Shown: one piece after another, positions 1 to 11,594 of the stretch
How the letters are laid out: the number at the start of each line of letters is the position of its first letter
Numbering within the stretch: the stretch's first letter is position 1
NCBI GenBank assembly: GCA_963691655.1
Contig: OY829329.1
Location: 8,384,708 to 8,448,707 of the forward strand
Direction of reading: 5' to 3'
Source of the DNA: Toxonevra muliebris
Lineage: Eukaryota > Arthropoda > Insecta > Diptera > Pallopteridae
Length of the DNA stretch: 64,000 nt
Made by a program: the position numbers and the translations under genes
Notes under the pieces: generated by a model
What the model saw: the letters and a program-made list of their open reading frames with translations, nothing else
What the model was told of the DNA's origin: nothing
The model's database searches: none

Positions 1-1761
1 TCTTATAAAAAAGCAATTCACCATAGAATTGGTCATAGCTATTAACAGCTACCTTAACTGCAGTTATACATAGAGAAAAGAAAAATACTGAGTGCTTCAA
101 CATCGTTTTTTCACATTTGAGGTGGAAAAATTTAAAAGTCGGCAATTTATGTATTTTTGCGCGAGGTAAACTAAGTCAAAAAACTCAATTATATGTATGT
201 GTTTCGAAAAGTTTATCGAATTTCTTAGGCAGTTTGATTATGAGGGGTGTAGTGCACTGCGACTTTAAAAGGTCTATTGTACTCAGCTTGATGAATCGCA
301 TATTTTCAGTCCCAACAAAATACCGAAACAAACTTTTGCTTACCACTCCGCTGCGTTAGCGTAAACCAGGGATCTAATCAAAATCGAAACAGTTTTGGCT
401 GTTTGCTAATTAACAAAGACTTACATATGTAAAAAGGTTTAATTGTACGTTTCTAAAAATTAGCCTCCATTTATTTTATGATAATTCCCAAAATATTTCG
501 CCTTAGCGAGTATCGTTCGTGAGCTGGATTATTTTGAAAAGACTTTTAAAAATAGACTTTTGTATGAAGAATTTTTTTGTCGGGTATTTTTGGCTAATTG
601 AAAGCTCAAAACTAATATATACTCAAAAATGCTGTGGTTGTGCATGAAAATTCTTTAAAAATCTGGTAACAGATAAGAGATAATAATGTTTTTCATACGA
701 TTTCTATGAAAATTAAAATAATTCCGTAATTTTTTGTTTAATTTGTTAGCAGATTTTGGAATATTTTGATGCAGAACCCAATAATTTTTTAGTATTTATA
801 ATTTTTGAGCTATTATTTAGCCCTATACAAAATTCGAGTTTTAGCAGTTTTTTTTTTCAAACCATCCAGCTTACGTACTGTAATCGTTAAAGCCGAATTA
901 TTTCGGTAATCGTTATAAAGTAGACCGAGGTTCATTTTTATAGTAACACAATAAAACTTTCTTCTTTTTTTTTGTACGGCTTTCGATACACTTTTATGGA
1001 TATATATTATGTCAAAATGAGGAAAAATAAGGTATTAAATAGAAAATTTAACGAAAACTGCGACGTGTTGGAGAAATTCGGCAAATCCCATTGAGCTTAA
1101 CATATTTAAAATATATAGAAAAATATATCATACCTCGTTTAGGTACAATTGTATCCGAAAAAGTATGATTTCCACATAATTTAGGTACTTTGAAAAAATT
1201 TCAAATATCAACACTGGGTTGCATACAAAAAAATGGTTAGAGAAATCGTCGTAAAATAATCGAGTGTGCTCGTAAAGATGACGAAATATCAAAGCGAAGA
1301 TTACAAGCACCGAATTGTTATTGTATATCTACATTGAGCACTACATTTGCCGCTTATTTTCGTCTTCTTACGACAAATATGATGTCATGGCCGCATTTTT
1401 CCTCAACATTAGCATGCCACCATACATTTGTTTGTTTCTGCATACAGAAAGTCGTGGAGTCTGGTTTGGCCCGATTCATAGGAACTATATTCACATAACT
1501 AATTATTTAATTTTTTTTTTTTATATTGATAACGTTTGTTTTAACCGTACTTTTTTATGGGACTCCTCTTTGTGTGCCCCCGCAAACGAACACTTCCATT
1601 CACCACGACGCACAAAATGGAAGTTAAAACTTTTTTTTCCATACTTTTCATATTTCACAACCAGATGAGAATGTGTGCGTATGAACAACAGCAAATAACA
1701 AACTTGCTCTTTGAGTTCTCTTGATTTCTTACTCTCTTTCTAGAGGTTTTTGATTAGAATT
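1..1761. other. Intergenic, no gene seen
   Basis: AT-rich sequence downstream of gene A. Short open frames exist (for example 1315-1668 on the plus strand), but they have no recognisable domain, no insect-like splice context and homopolymer-rich codons, so I do not call genes here. Confidence 0.5.
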
Positions 1762-1764
1762 TAA

Positions 1765-1901
1765 AGGCGAATTCACCGGCCGAGTGCTACACTCTCTTTG
1801 CTTTTTTTATATGAAGTTTTTACACCCACAATTTAGGAGAGCGAAAAATTTCATATATATAAAAAAAAAACGAAAAGAGAACGCAGCCGGTGAATTCGCC
1901 T
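1765..1901. mobile_element. MITE, GGCGAATTC family, copy 1 (137 bp)
   Basis: Terminal inverted repeats begin AGGCGAATTCACCGGC and end in the complement. The element is flanked on both sides by TAA (1762-1764 and 1902-1904). The inner part is a tract with ATATGAAGTTTTT and its complement. TAA duplications are typical of PIF/Harbinger elements. The same termini occur at 6249-6434, and left-end pieces occur at 39.6-40.1 kb. Confidence 0.75.
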
Positions 1902-2001
1902 TAAGTGACCACATCCTCGCTCATCATGTTTAGCAACTTTGTTTTTCTATTTCCAAACAAATTTGATAATTCTGATTTAAATTTAATATTTAAAAACTTT
2001 C

Positions 2002-2007
2002 TTTATT
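2002..2007 (-). promoter_or_regulatory. Candidate polyadenylation signal of gene A
   Basis: The minus strand reads AATAAA about 55 bases past the gene A stop codon. It is the nearest canonical hexamer. No transcript evidence is available. Confidence 0.45.
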
Positions 2008-2060
2008 TCGATTTTTAGGAATGTTAATTATTCGTAAAACAAAAAATTTAAATTAATTAT

Positions 2061-5000
2061 TTATGAGTGAAGACTATAGCTGCTGACTTTGCCATTATCA
2101 TCGAGCGTTGTGGTAGCAGCTTTGTAGCCAGCACGTTGTCCATTAATGTCATAGTTTTCACTTTCGCCAGTAGATAATTCCTTGAAATTCTTAACTTGGC
2201 CATCAGATCCAAACTAAAAAAGAATCAAAAAAAGATTTTAATTAAAAATTATAAATTGATTCTCGATTTTTTTTTAAACCTACTTCAGATTGAGATGACC
2301 ATTTGGAGGCTTTCTCCCATGATTTTGTTTTGTAACCGCTGTTTGAGCCGCCAGCACCAGCTCCATAACCACCAGCGTTTAGACCGCCATAACCACCACT
2401 TGCACCCCCAACGCTACCGAAACCACCTCCAAAGCCGCTTTCAAGATTGCTCGCCTGGCTACTGCCAACGCGTACTCCTCCTACATTAATGCCTTGAGCC
2501 TGCTGCTTAGCTAAACGTTCAGCCTCTGTCATATAGTGGGTTAGACCAGAAGAACTTGCTGCCCCAGTTCCGCTGAAACCAGAGTCAGCACCAAAGTTTG
2601 ACCTTGAACCGAATTTCGAATTGAAATTGGACTCAGTACCAAATGCAGAACCAAACTTGTGTTGTGCACCAAAATTTGAGCCAAATTGAGAAGCAGCATT
2701 GGATCCAAAACCAGCTTGATTTGAAGCACCATATCTAGAGCCTGAAGTAAGACCAGCTGAAGTTAGTGCACTAGAGCCTAGCAAAAAAAAAAAGAAGCAA
2801 GTGACTTAAGATGCATTTAAGATGATCGTATTTTAATAGTTACCGAAACCAGTTTGAAGTCCCGCATTAGATCCAGAGTAAGAGTTCAAGTTAGAAGAAG
2901 AAGTTAAACCTCCTGAAAGCAGAGCGCCCAGCTGAGATCCAGCATTGGACGAAGAAGAGGTCTGATGAACATATGACGAGTGACTGCCTCCAGATGGTTG
3001 TACGATCACTTGAGGTTGTGACGATGTTGTTACTTTCCTGTATTTAACATAAGATTCATGACCGCCAGATGGAGCAGTATATTGAATGACGGGTTGACTC
3101 TGTACGCGACGTTCTTCATGGTGCACGTAGTTTTCTGAACCACCGCTTGGAACAGTGTATTGCAGAACAGGGCGACTCTGTACACGTCTCTCTTCGTGAT
3201 GTATATAGTTTTCGGAACCACCTGATGGTGCAATATACTGAACAACCGGTTTACTTTCAGTGTGACGCTCTTCATGATGCACATAGTTCTCACCACCCGA
3301 AGGAGCCGAATAGATTACTTGAGGTTGAGCCTGAATGACACGACGTTCTTCATGATGATAATATTTCTCAGCACCACCTGATGGTGCAATATACTGAACA
3401 ACAGGTTTACTTTCAGTATGACGTTCCTCATGATGTACGAAGCTTTCACCACCAGTGTTACCACCGCTAGAAACAACAACTTGAGGCACACTTTGAGATT
3501 GAACATTTTCCGAATGCTCTGAGAAGGTAGATGATGATGCGCCACCAGCTGTAACTGGAATAACCACTGAGTGAGTAGAAGCACCTAAGCTAGCGCTACT
3601 ATCATAATTGGAACTACCTCCAAAAGATGAAGCAGCCTGAGTACCAAAGTTGGCAGAATGGCTACCACCAAATGAAGCGGCATTTTCAGCGCCAAATGAA
3701 GCAGCATTTTGAGCACCGAATGAGGCAGCATTTTCAGCACCAAATGAGGCAGCATTTTGAGCTCCGAATGAACTTTCTGAACCGAATGAAGCGGCATTTT
3801 GTGCGCCGAATGAAGCAGCATTTTGTGCGCCAAATGAAGCAGCATTTTGTGCGCCAAATGAAGCAGCATTTTGTGCGCCGAAAGAAGCAGCATTTTGTGC
3901 GCCAAACGAGGCAGCATTTTGTGCGCCAAATGACGCAGCGTTTTGTGCACCGAATGATGAGTCATAACCGCTTGATGCTCCGAAATCAGCGCCGGATCCA
4001 CCGGATACACCAACAGTTCCAACACCACCATATGAACCGATTTCTTCGAACGATGACTGATGTTGTCTGTGTGTTAGAAATTAAATTTATTTAGAATTAT
4101 TTGAATTACTGAGTATAGATCTAAGTGATTTAAATCTTACCCATCATAACTAGAGCCTAAGGTGTCACTGACTTTCTTCTTTGCCTCTTCAACTGTTTGG
4201 TGATGTTGGCTATAATGTCTATTATAAATGTAAAAAGTTATGATTAAATAATAAATGAAAAATAAAATTTTGAAAAAATTTTGAATTTTGTTAACTAAAT
4301 AATTTAGTTTTCTATAGTTTAATAGAAAAACTGTAAATTTTTGTACCAAGCCAATTAGGAATTCTTTTTACCAATTATAAAAAAAAAAAAATATTCCATC
4401 ATTGTTAAGGTACTTACAAATGGTGAAAACTTCTCCTTCTGTATTTGTAATATTTTTAAATAATAAAATAAAATTAAATACATAATTAAATAAATAAAAG
4501 TCTAAAGTTTTTTTTTTTTTGAAATTTATACATTAATTAGATTGTATATTTACCTTCCTTCCAGATCATCTGAAAAAGAAAATTCAATTTAATAAGTTTA
4601 TATACAATTTTCGATAGAATATCGTTTAATTTTATTTGAACGAATAATAATTACTAAGCATAAAGCCTAGTAAACTTAAATTGATCACACTCTAGGGCAG
4701 TAATTTCCAAAACACTGCCCGCGGGCAAATACCGAACGTAGGCTCACACATACTTAATATGTGTACACTGAGAGATCTCGGTAGTTGGCGCTGAAAAATC
4801 AAGCAAGTGAGATGGTACGCTGTAAAACTTCGTATTAATTGTAAATGCAAGAGAGCAAGTCAGTCATGTTGTGGTACACGCAGAATAAATGAATTTTGCA
4901 TGTACTTATTTCAAACAAAAAGAACCATTTATTTCATACTATGTATTCATATCTATGCTCTCAGTGTAGCGCTCTCACAAACTCACCCATACACTATAAA

Positions 5001-7192
5001 TAAATTGAAATGCTTCTGCATAAGTTGTGGAAATGACTGCTCTAGGGAGAAAAATTAAAATGGGAGCACATTAGCATTCACAACAACAAAAATTGTTCTA
5101 TTGCAAGTGTTGTTGTGAAATGAAAAGAAAATAACATTCTTCTCTTCCCACGTATTCGATTGCCAACGATTCTGTACTGTATGAATGTTAAAATGGAGGA
5201 ACCACTCAACTGTTAAATGATTCTGTACTGTTAAACAATTTTGAATGTTAACTGACAAACTACTCTACTGTTAAACGATTCTGTACTATTTGAATGTTAA
5301 AACATTGACGATTTCAAACTATTTAATTATTGAGACATTGTCTCAAAGAAATCACTTAAGTCATAAGTAGATAATTATATTTATTAAGTAAATTTATTAA
5401 AATTAAGTAATTAAGGAAGTAAATATTTTATTTCTCAAAATTATTGCGTTATAATTATCAATGACGACAACATTTCATTATCACATGTACTATATATATT
5501 TATTAAACAGGATGTTATTATCATTTTGTTTAATCAGACAATCATTGCATAATAATTAAATTTTATATTTTTGTTTAATTTTCTAGTTAGAAGAGGTGAT
5601 AATATTATACTGCTACGATTCAGTTTCACTAAATATTTTATGTCACAAATGTCAATCATTATCTCTGGACCATAAATTATGAAACAATCTCATTTATAAT
5701 GCTAAATTTAGTTAATAATTAAAAAAAAAAAAATTCAATTACTTAATTTTAGAATGGTTTATTGCTAGGTGAAGATTTAAAGAAAAAACAATAAATATTT
5801 TCGTTTTTGATAGTGCAATCGAAATTCCGTTATGTGATTAGGTGCGTATTGAACTGAAAATAAATGCACTGGAATATTGAAAAATATGAAACTAAAGTGC
5901 GTTTAATCAGTTTAAACAGTAATTTACATATTATAGAAAGGAAACTATACCAATATCTTGTGAAATATAAAATTCAGATAGGATCTTAGAAATTCATAGT
6001 ACCAGCAATCAACATATGAATTTCAAAATATTTTTCTATATAAATTTAGTGATGGTGCACATTCCTTTTTATTTAAATATTTAAAATTTTATTCAAACTT
6101 TTTTTTTATATATATTTGACAAATCGTCGCCTGAGAATTAATTTGGCGTATGTGTATAAGTATTCCTATGCCTATACGCCAAATCAATTCTCAGGCGACG
6201 AAATAATAGTATTAAAAAAACCCTAAATTAATGACAATATAAATATAACGGCGAATTCACCGACAGAACTCTACTCTCTCTTTTCTTTTTTTTTTTTTTT
6301 TTTGTATGAAGTTTTAACACTTTTAATTTATTAGGGCGAAAAACTTCATATGAAATGAACGCTCTCAATTTAAGAGAGGGAAAAACTTCATATAAAAAAA
6401 AAGAGAGTGAGGTACTCGGTAGGTGAATCCGCCATAATTCATACCAAGAGAGTTGACAATTGCACACATTCGCAAAGAAAAAAAAATCAATTAACTAATT
6501 ACAGTTTTTAATCGCCATTGAGTGAGAGTTGAAATCTTTCAATATATCGATGATTAAGCTGGCAAATCCATTAAGTGCACTTTTGCGTAAAAAAAGAGGT
6601 TAACTGCATTTTTTAAGTCATCAATATATCGCTCATTTACTAAAAAAACGTGATTTTGCAGAAAACGCGTTTAAAGTTTTCAATTGACTCACACTTTGGA
6701 TTAAAAAAGAAGAAATCTTATAATTCTCATGCACAGAGTATACAAGGTATTAATATGAAATTTTTACACAATATTACTCAAAAATCGTGTTTTTTGACTT
6801 ATGACAGTCTTTTAGTAAATGAGAGATATAATCCCAGCCTATTGTGTAGTTGTTTCAAGTGATTAGTGACAGTAATAGCGATTCAAGGCGCAATTGAAAT
6901 CGATATTATGTAATTTTAAATTCGTAGCTTGTGTAAATTTTCAAATTTGGCACTTAATACATCTAAGAGTTTAGCCATCAATATGCAGTAGAATGTACTT
7001 TTCAGATAATTAAAATTTAATGACATATAGTTCCTCTTTTTTTTTAAATATATTACACAAACATCTTCACACTTTTCACTTTTTTTCAAACCAATAAATA
7101 TTAATTACTAATCTCTAAATCCTACAAAAAAAAAAAAATTTACCTGCCACTACAGCACAAAGGCACAATGCCAATACGATGAAACACTTCAT
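2061..7192 (-). CDS. Gene A: secreted Gly/Ser-rich protein with two internal repeat domains, 677 aa, 7 coding exons
   Basis: The exons, in transcript order, are 7192-7144, 4569-4554 (16 nt), 4438-4418 (21 nt), 4218-4141, 4066-2844, 2777-2284 and 2213-2061. All have GT/AG borders and compatible phases, totalling 2034 nt with the stop. Exon 1 encodes a clear signal peptide (MKCFIVLALCLCAVVA), cleaved before DDLEGRRRS. Residues about 93-200 are an 8-residue repeat close to SFGAQNAA. Residues about 240-395 hold five units of roughly 25 residues built on HHEERxxxSxPVxQYxAPSGG plus a degenerate sixth. Exon 6 is Gly/Ser/Ala/Phe-rich. The last exon has a distinct non-repetitive tail with YDINGQRAGY and TLDDNGKVSSYSLHS. 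The tail resembles gene B's (ADVNGKKTGSRG, TINDNGKVTTYRVHN). No enzymatic domain or chitin-binding (R&R) motif is seen. The composition suggests an extracellular structural, silk-, glue- or eggshell-like protein, which is an inference. The start is chosen for the signal peptide; the 2.6-kb intron 1 carries several transposons. Confidence 0.8.
3000..3450 (-). repeat. HHEER...APSGG tandem repeat domain in gene A exon 5
   Basis: Five in-frame units of 72-75 bp, plus a decayed sixth, are readable on the minus strand as HHEER(H/R) followed by a basic/Gln stretch, PV(V/L/I)QY, then PSGG. Units alternate between HTESKPVV and RV(Q/I) versions, suggesting duplication in pairs. The repeat respects reading frame. 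Confidence 0.8.
3625..3965 (-). repeat. 24-bp coding minisatellite (SFGAQNAA) in gene A exon 5
   Basis: About a dozen 24-bp units encode S-F-G-A-(Q/E)-N-A-A. The 5' half of the coding direction is nearly homogeneous, and the 3' half varies (GSESS, GGSHSANFG). The unit is a codon multiple, so copy-number change keeps frame. The plus-strand open frame over the same bases (3627-4094) is its antisense shadow. Confidence 0.85.
4683..5330 (-). mobile_element. Copy 2 (short, reversed) of the 'TTTAACAGTACAGAAT' element
   Basis: The reverse complement matches the element at about 19.6-21.16 kb: the same GTACAGAATCGTTGG(C/T)AATCGAA block, the same GAGAAGAATGTT, the same GTTGTGAA(T/C)GC(T/A)AATGTG block, and the same end CTGCCCTAGAGTGTGAT (here reversed at 4684-4700). 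Only three or four of the CAGTACAGAAT minisatellite units are present, against dozens in the other copy. It lies inside intron 1 of gene A. Confidence 0.65.
5331..6123. other. Gene A intron 1, unique AT-rich sequence
   Basis: No open frame, repeat or splice-like exon could be supported in this stretch. Confidence 0.5.
6124..6201. mobile_element. 78-bp near-palindromic MITE, copy 1
   Basis: The 27-bp arms start TCGTCGCCTGAGAATT(A/G)A, with one mismatch between arms, around a loop of about 24 bases. The same hairpin recurs at 22891-22967 and 28923-29000. It codes for nothing. It sits in gene A intron 1, so the pre-mRNA would carry the hairpin. Confidence 0.8.
6249..6434. mobile_element. MITE, GGCGAATTC family, copy 2 (186 bp)
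   Basis: It starts CGGCGAATTCACCGAC and ends GTGAATCCGCCA, flanked by TAA at 6246-6248 and 6435-6437, the same duplication as copy 1. Internal AAAACTTCATAT and its complement occur on both sides, as in copy 1. It lies in gene A intron 1. Confidence 0.75.
6624..6831. mobile_element. MITE, 'CTCATTTACT' family, copy 1
   Basis: The termini are ATATCGCTCATTTACTAAAA and the complement TTTTAGTAAATGAGAGATAT. The interior matches 44527-44752, which lies in the opposite orientation (shared AAACGCGTTT, AAGAAATCTTATAATTCTCA, AATATGAAATTTTTACACAA). Here the left terminus has lost its inner GACTGTCATAA part. Confidence 0.7.
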
Positions 7193-7703
7193 TTTGTATA
7201 TTTTTGAAATGTACAAAGTTTTATTAATTTTCAGTTTAATTCGGATCCTCTACGTCTAACTGCTACCACCAACTTTTTATTAATGAATTCAACTTCTGAC
7301 ACCAAGTAGGTTTTCAATTCCAATTTAATCTTAAATAATAAAGGAACTTTGACTCAATTTATTTGTTTCGAATTCGCGTATTGAAATTCCGAGAATTTTT
7401 ATAAAAATTTTGTTTTTTCATATTTGACTGTCACTTTTGCTGATAAGATGAGCTGAATTAAATAGAGCATTATTTTATATGCTGATATACAGTGGTACTA
7501 TTTATTGAACAAGTAGTGAAAAAAAAGAGAACAAATTTTTGAACCGCTCACCATTATCCAATCAGAATCGGATTGAATAATATCCTTATGCAAAACCCAT
7601 GAGTTTATTAGAATTCTACTTAAAAAAAGTCTGGTTTTAATTTTACACCGGGAACCCAATTTCCATGACGATTTTTTTTTAATTCCAATATGAGATTTTT
7701 GTA
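7193..7703 (-). promoter_or_regulatory. 5' flank and probable promoter region of gene A
   Basis: This stretch lies directly upstream of the signal-peptide exon. AT-rich boxes such as TTAATAAAAAG occur about 90 bases upstream of the ATG on the minus strand and are followed by GCAGTTAGACG, but the spacing is too short for a standard TATA-to-initiator pair. I cannot place the transcription start. Confidence 0.3.
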
Positions 7704-8035
7704 AGGCCCGTCACACACACGTTAGCGAAAATATGAAAAGAGAGCCAACGAGTTTTTCATCTCCGAGTTGTAAACATTAGTTTTTCGACGAGAGAGCGTA
7801 CTCAGCGAACTCGTTGGCACATTAAAAGTTTCAACGAGTGCCACTACTTCGTTCACTCATACATGCTTAATTGCACATACATACAATGAGAATGACGATT
7901 CGCTGAGTCTATACGCAAAATATCAGAGATGTCATTTTCGCTCAAATGTGCAGTTACGGCGAAATGCTTCATCGCATTTTACAACAACAACAAAATTACT
8001 CTCACACATCTTCGCTGAAATGTGTGACGGTGCCT
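7704..8035. mobile_element. MITE, 'CCGTCACACA' family, copy 1
   Basis: The ends are GGCCCGTCACACA and TGTGTGACGGTGCC. The interior shares CTACTTCGTT(C/T)ACTCATACA, CGCTCAAATGTGCAGTTAC and GCGAAATGCTTCAT with the copies at 44070-44340 (reversed) and 60753-61070. No transposase is present. Short open frames here are incidental. Confidence 0.7.
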
Positions 8036-9290
8036 GGGTTTTACTGCGCCATATTCCATGTGGAAGAGAGAGAAAGAGAGAATTTCCTATATGAAATTGC
8101 CAGTGTGGCCAACTTTTATTTTTCAAAATCCGCTAAAATGAAGAATAAAACGCGGATTTTCTTTGAAAAAGCGTTAAATTTTTTCACTTATAAAAGTGCG
8201 AGAAAACCCAATACATTTAAACTTTTTCACTAATACCGGCAAACATTTGATACTTCTGGTCACTGAAAATTTCTTCGATTTTCCCGAAGATATTTTAAAT
8301 TGAAAAATTGAGCTGAGCGCTAAATCACTTTTTTCCGCGTTTTAATTTTCAAAAAGCATTAAAATCAGCGGGAAAAGCGCTGAGTTGGCCACACTGGAAA
8401 TTGCCAATGTATTGTCAAGTTTGACTTAGTTCATATATTTTCTTTTAGAGTTTTTTTCTTTTTCACCCACAAAAAAAATCTCGGTGTGAAAGTCACGACC
8501 TGTGTAAATTAAGGCAAAAAATCGTAATTTTTTCTAAGAATTTTTTTTTTTGGATTATCTCAATAAAAAAAAAAAATGTACTTACTATTATGAAAAAGAA
8601 AATTTTTGTCCAATCATTTTATCAATAAGTTAAGCCACTGTATGCGCTATGAACATCGATCGAATTATTACTTGAAACTTGAAATTAATTAATATATATG
8701 TATGTACATATGTACGTCTTGACCTAGAGAAAACAGTTCAGCACAGATAATGAATTTGTTTGTACTTGTATATACCAAAAATAATTAAAATAAAATGTTT
8801 GTATGAATATTATTATTTTTTTTTTTACTTTTTAATTACTTTTTATTAATGAACCTGAGCCTTATGAAAGTGCAAGGAAAAACAATAAAAAATTATTATG
8901 AAACCTTGAAATAAATTGAATTAATCTTATAAATATACAGATATATATATATATATACCAGAATAAATTTATTGCATACTTAAACTCATATAAGACAGCA
9001 GCTTTCAAACATTCAAGTATTTTTGTCGGACCTTAACTTTTATTACATTTCCTTTTAATCATCAACCGTCACTTCTACCAAAATCAGCTAAATCAATTCT
9101 ATTTTTAGTTTGTCATAAAAGTATGATCATAAATATTTTTTTTTTTTTTAAGTGAAAGTTTATTGAAAAGAAACCTCAATATTTACATATTGTAGTTGAT
9201 TGCTTTAGAAAAAAAACAAAAACGTTTTCAGCTGATTCAGGCTTGCTTTCATAAAAAAAAGATTTTCAGTACATGTCGATGGTTAAACTT
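8036..9290. other. Intergenic, AT-rich with simple repeats
   Basis: There is a short (TA)n tract near 8940-8957. The start (8031-8110, TGCCTGG...GAATTTCCTATATGAAATTGCCA) resembles the MITE at 9291-9411, so it is a decayed relative abutting the previous element. Inverted pieces GCCAGTGTGGCCAAC (8099) and GTTGGCCACACTGG (8383) bracket about 300 bases that may be one more small element. No gene is seen. Confidence 0.45.
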
Positions 9291-9411
9291 ATGCTTGGTT
9301 TTCACTATGTCATATTTGCCATTAAAGAGAGAAAATGAAAGGATTTCCCATATAAAATTTGCCAACATGCTAGCAAATTTGATTGAATTTGACATAATGA
9401 AAACCAGGCAT
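9291..9411. mobile_element. MITE, 'TGGTTTTCACTATGTCA' family, copy 1 (121 bp)
   Basis: The termini are ATGCTTGGTTTTCACTATGT and the complement ending AAAACCAGGCAT. The copies at 30373-30495 (complete) and 21166-21271 (left end missing) share the interior AAAGAGAGAA and GCCAACATGCTAGCAAATTT. Perfect outer symmetry and repeated occurrence make this a real element. Confidence 0.75.
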
Positions 9412-10199
9412 TATAGATTTTTCAAGTGTCGCAGTTTGCTCCTAAAAAAGGATTATTGTGAATAATCTCATAATGCAACTCTGGTTTAACGAAAGCCTAA
9501 TCATTTGGTAGCCATGCTCGTCAAATTTTACTCTCTCTCTCTCTCTCGCTCTCAGTTCTTCATTTTATATAGAAACAACAACAAATCTTGCCCATGACAA
9601 TGGTGAAAATAAATAAATAGAAATGGCGGCCACTTTTCTGTTCGCTGATGCCTGCCAAATTTAAAAATGTTTCTTTTATTTCTCCAAAAGTATTTGACAT
9701 TTCAAAAGTTATTATAAAAAACAAATTAACTCAATGATGCAGCACAATATATAAATAAATCAGAAAAATTTGAAAAACCAGGAAAATATGTGTAACAGGA
9801 CGTTGATAAATGAGATCTCCGAAGGCTGTTTGAAAATACCCGAAGAGTTTAATCGAAAATTTAACGATTATTTTGTTATGCAACTCAATTAAGAACTCTG
9901 CCTCTCTCTGCCAAAATTTAATTAAAAACCTTTTGAAATCGGCAAGACTATATTTTTAATATATAAGAGAAAACTTTTAAAGAAGATATTTCCTTTTTCT
10001 TGGAATATTACGAATAATAATGAGAAATTTTACTGACTTTAGAACGCTCCCGTAGGCACTGGCATGAAATTTGCTTTGATGACATGATTCTTTCTGGCAC
10101 GATTAAGAGATATGGCTGCTGATTTAGAGATTTAGCTCTCTTCGCTGTATCTCTTTTACTTAACAAAAAGTTTAGGTGAGTTTCGCAAAAACTTTATGC
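9412..10199. other. Intergenic, no gene seen
   Basis: A (TC)n tract lies at about 9530-9553. The remainder is unique AT-rich sequence without supported exons. Confidence 0.45.
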
Positions 10200-10501
10200 A
10201 CCATACACATTGACGACGGCAGCTACACGACTACATCACTCAAATTATAAAAACAACATGTTTTTATGGAGATGATTATTTTGGCGACGACACGACTACA
10301 TGACCACCGACCACAATTGTGGTTGTAGCCAATTTGAAATCTATTTCTAATTTGGCAAGCTGTTCTTGTTGTTTTGGCTGTGTTTGCTGCAGGTGGTGCC
10401 GCTTCCATTGTGTTTAGTAGCTGACTACACGGCGACAGTTGTAGCCGACAGAATTTCGTAGTCGTGTGTTCGTGTAGCTGCTGTCGTCAATGTGTATGGA
10501 C
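10200..10501. mobile_element. 302-bp inverted-repeat element
   Basis: The left end CCATACACATTGACGACGGC is mirrored by the right end, whose complement reads CCATACACATTGACGACAGC. Both arms continue as CAGCTACACGA and CGACTAC. The arms are about 40 bases with small gaps, and the interior is GC-richer than its surroundings. Only one copy is seen in this window. Confidence 0.65.
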
Positions 10502-11186
10502 CATTATGCTGCATGGACTCATCGATATCTCAGGAAACTGCAATTCTCTTGATAATACAACTCGTTAGTTTTCGATTTGAAATTGGAATGAACCAAGGAA
10601 GGTTTTCTTTAACCCAGATAAACTTGGCAACTTAATTGGAATTCTTTTCTCTCAGTAAATTTAGAATTTTAGAAAGGTTTATAGCTGAGGTTATATGTCT
10701 GTTATGCATCCAATAAGGGACCCAGAGGAGGACTATGAAGGCTGCTATCTTTTCCAAAAAAACCGGAAAGCTTATAACCTTAAAAATCTTTCTACAGCGT
10801 AACTATTCTGCAACCACGTATCTCCACTTTGACCCAAATTAAGTTTTTTTTGCTTAGATTGTATAAAATCACCTAAGAATCCATATAGAAATAAGTTCTC
10901 AGCGAGTCCGTAAGTTGATTTTCAAACCTTTAGTTTTTTTTTTCTGTTTTCTAGGAAATGGTTCTTTTAGAGATACGTGTTTGAAGAATAGAGGTAGCGA
11001 TACATAAAAATGAGTTGAAATATATAAAATTTTTTCATTATCGAATTTATTTATTAATACTTACCGATTATTCGCCATTTTGAGAGAGTAGACTTAACTA
11101 ATTTCAAATGCAAATTTTGTTAAAAAACATTTTGCAGATTTTTGTCCTTTTGTTTACGTTTTCAACACAAGATGACTGCCGTGCAG
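10502..11186. other. Intergenic, no gene seen
   Basis: Unique AT-rich sequence with no supported exon or repeat. Confidence 0.4.
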
Positions 11187-11479
11187 GGTTGTATTATGGT
11201 GCTCGACGAACACCATGAAATTGTTGTTGCACCGAGCACAAAGAGAGTGTCTTTACTCACTCTCACAGCGAACACGATATACTCGGTGTATTATACACCG
11301 AGTACGCTTAGTATTCAGGGTTGCACTGAGCTATTTCACAAAACAGTATTATTGCATACAAAAGAGTATTAAACAAACGAGTATATTTTGACACAAAAGG
11401 AACTCTACAACGAGCTGAATGTAACCGAGCATGGGAGAAAATGTTTTGTGTTCGTCGAACATTGAGCACCAATATAACC
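11187..11479. mobile_element. 293-bp inverted-repeat element
   Basis: It starts GGTTGTATTATGGTGCTCGA and ends in TTGAGCACCAATATAACC, with GACGAACA and TGTTCGTC continuing the symmetry. The interior carries an inner palindrome, ACTCGGTGTATTATACACCGAGT, near 11281-11303. The 76-codon frame inside it is incidental. Confidence 0.65.
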
Positions 11480-11594
11480 AGGCACTTACAGAATAATGTG
11501 TGTGTTTTTTTTATTTAAGCATTTCCTTAAGAGCCGAGTAGCCATTACAGATAAAGAGCTTCATAATGGTTTTTGATGAAATTTTTATTCTATT

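Noticed and set aside
3627..4094. Plus-strand 155-codon frame (QHFVRQMK-type repeats)
   Set aside because: It is the antisense of the SFGAQNAA-coding repeat in gene A, which has signal peptide, splice sites and phase support.
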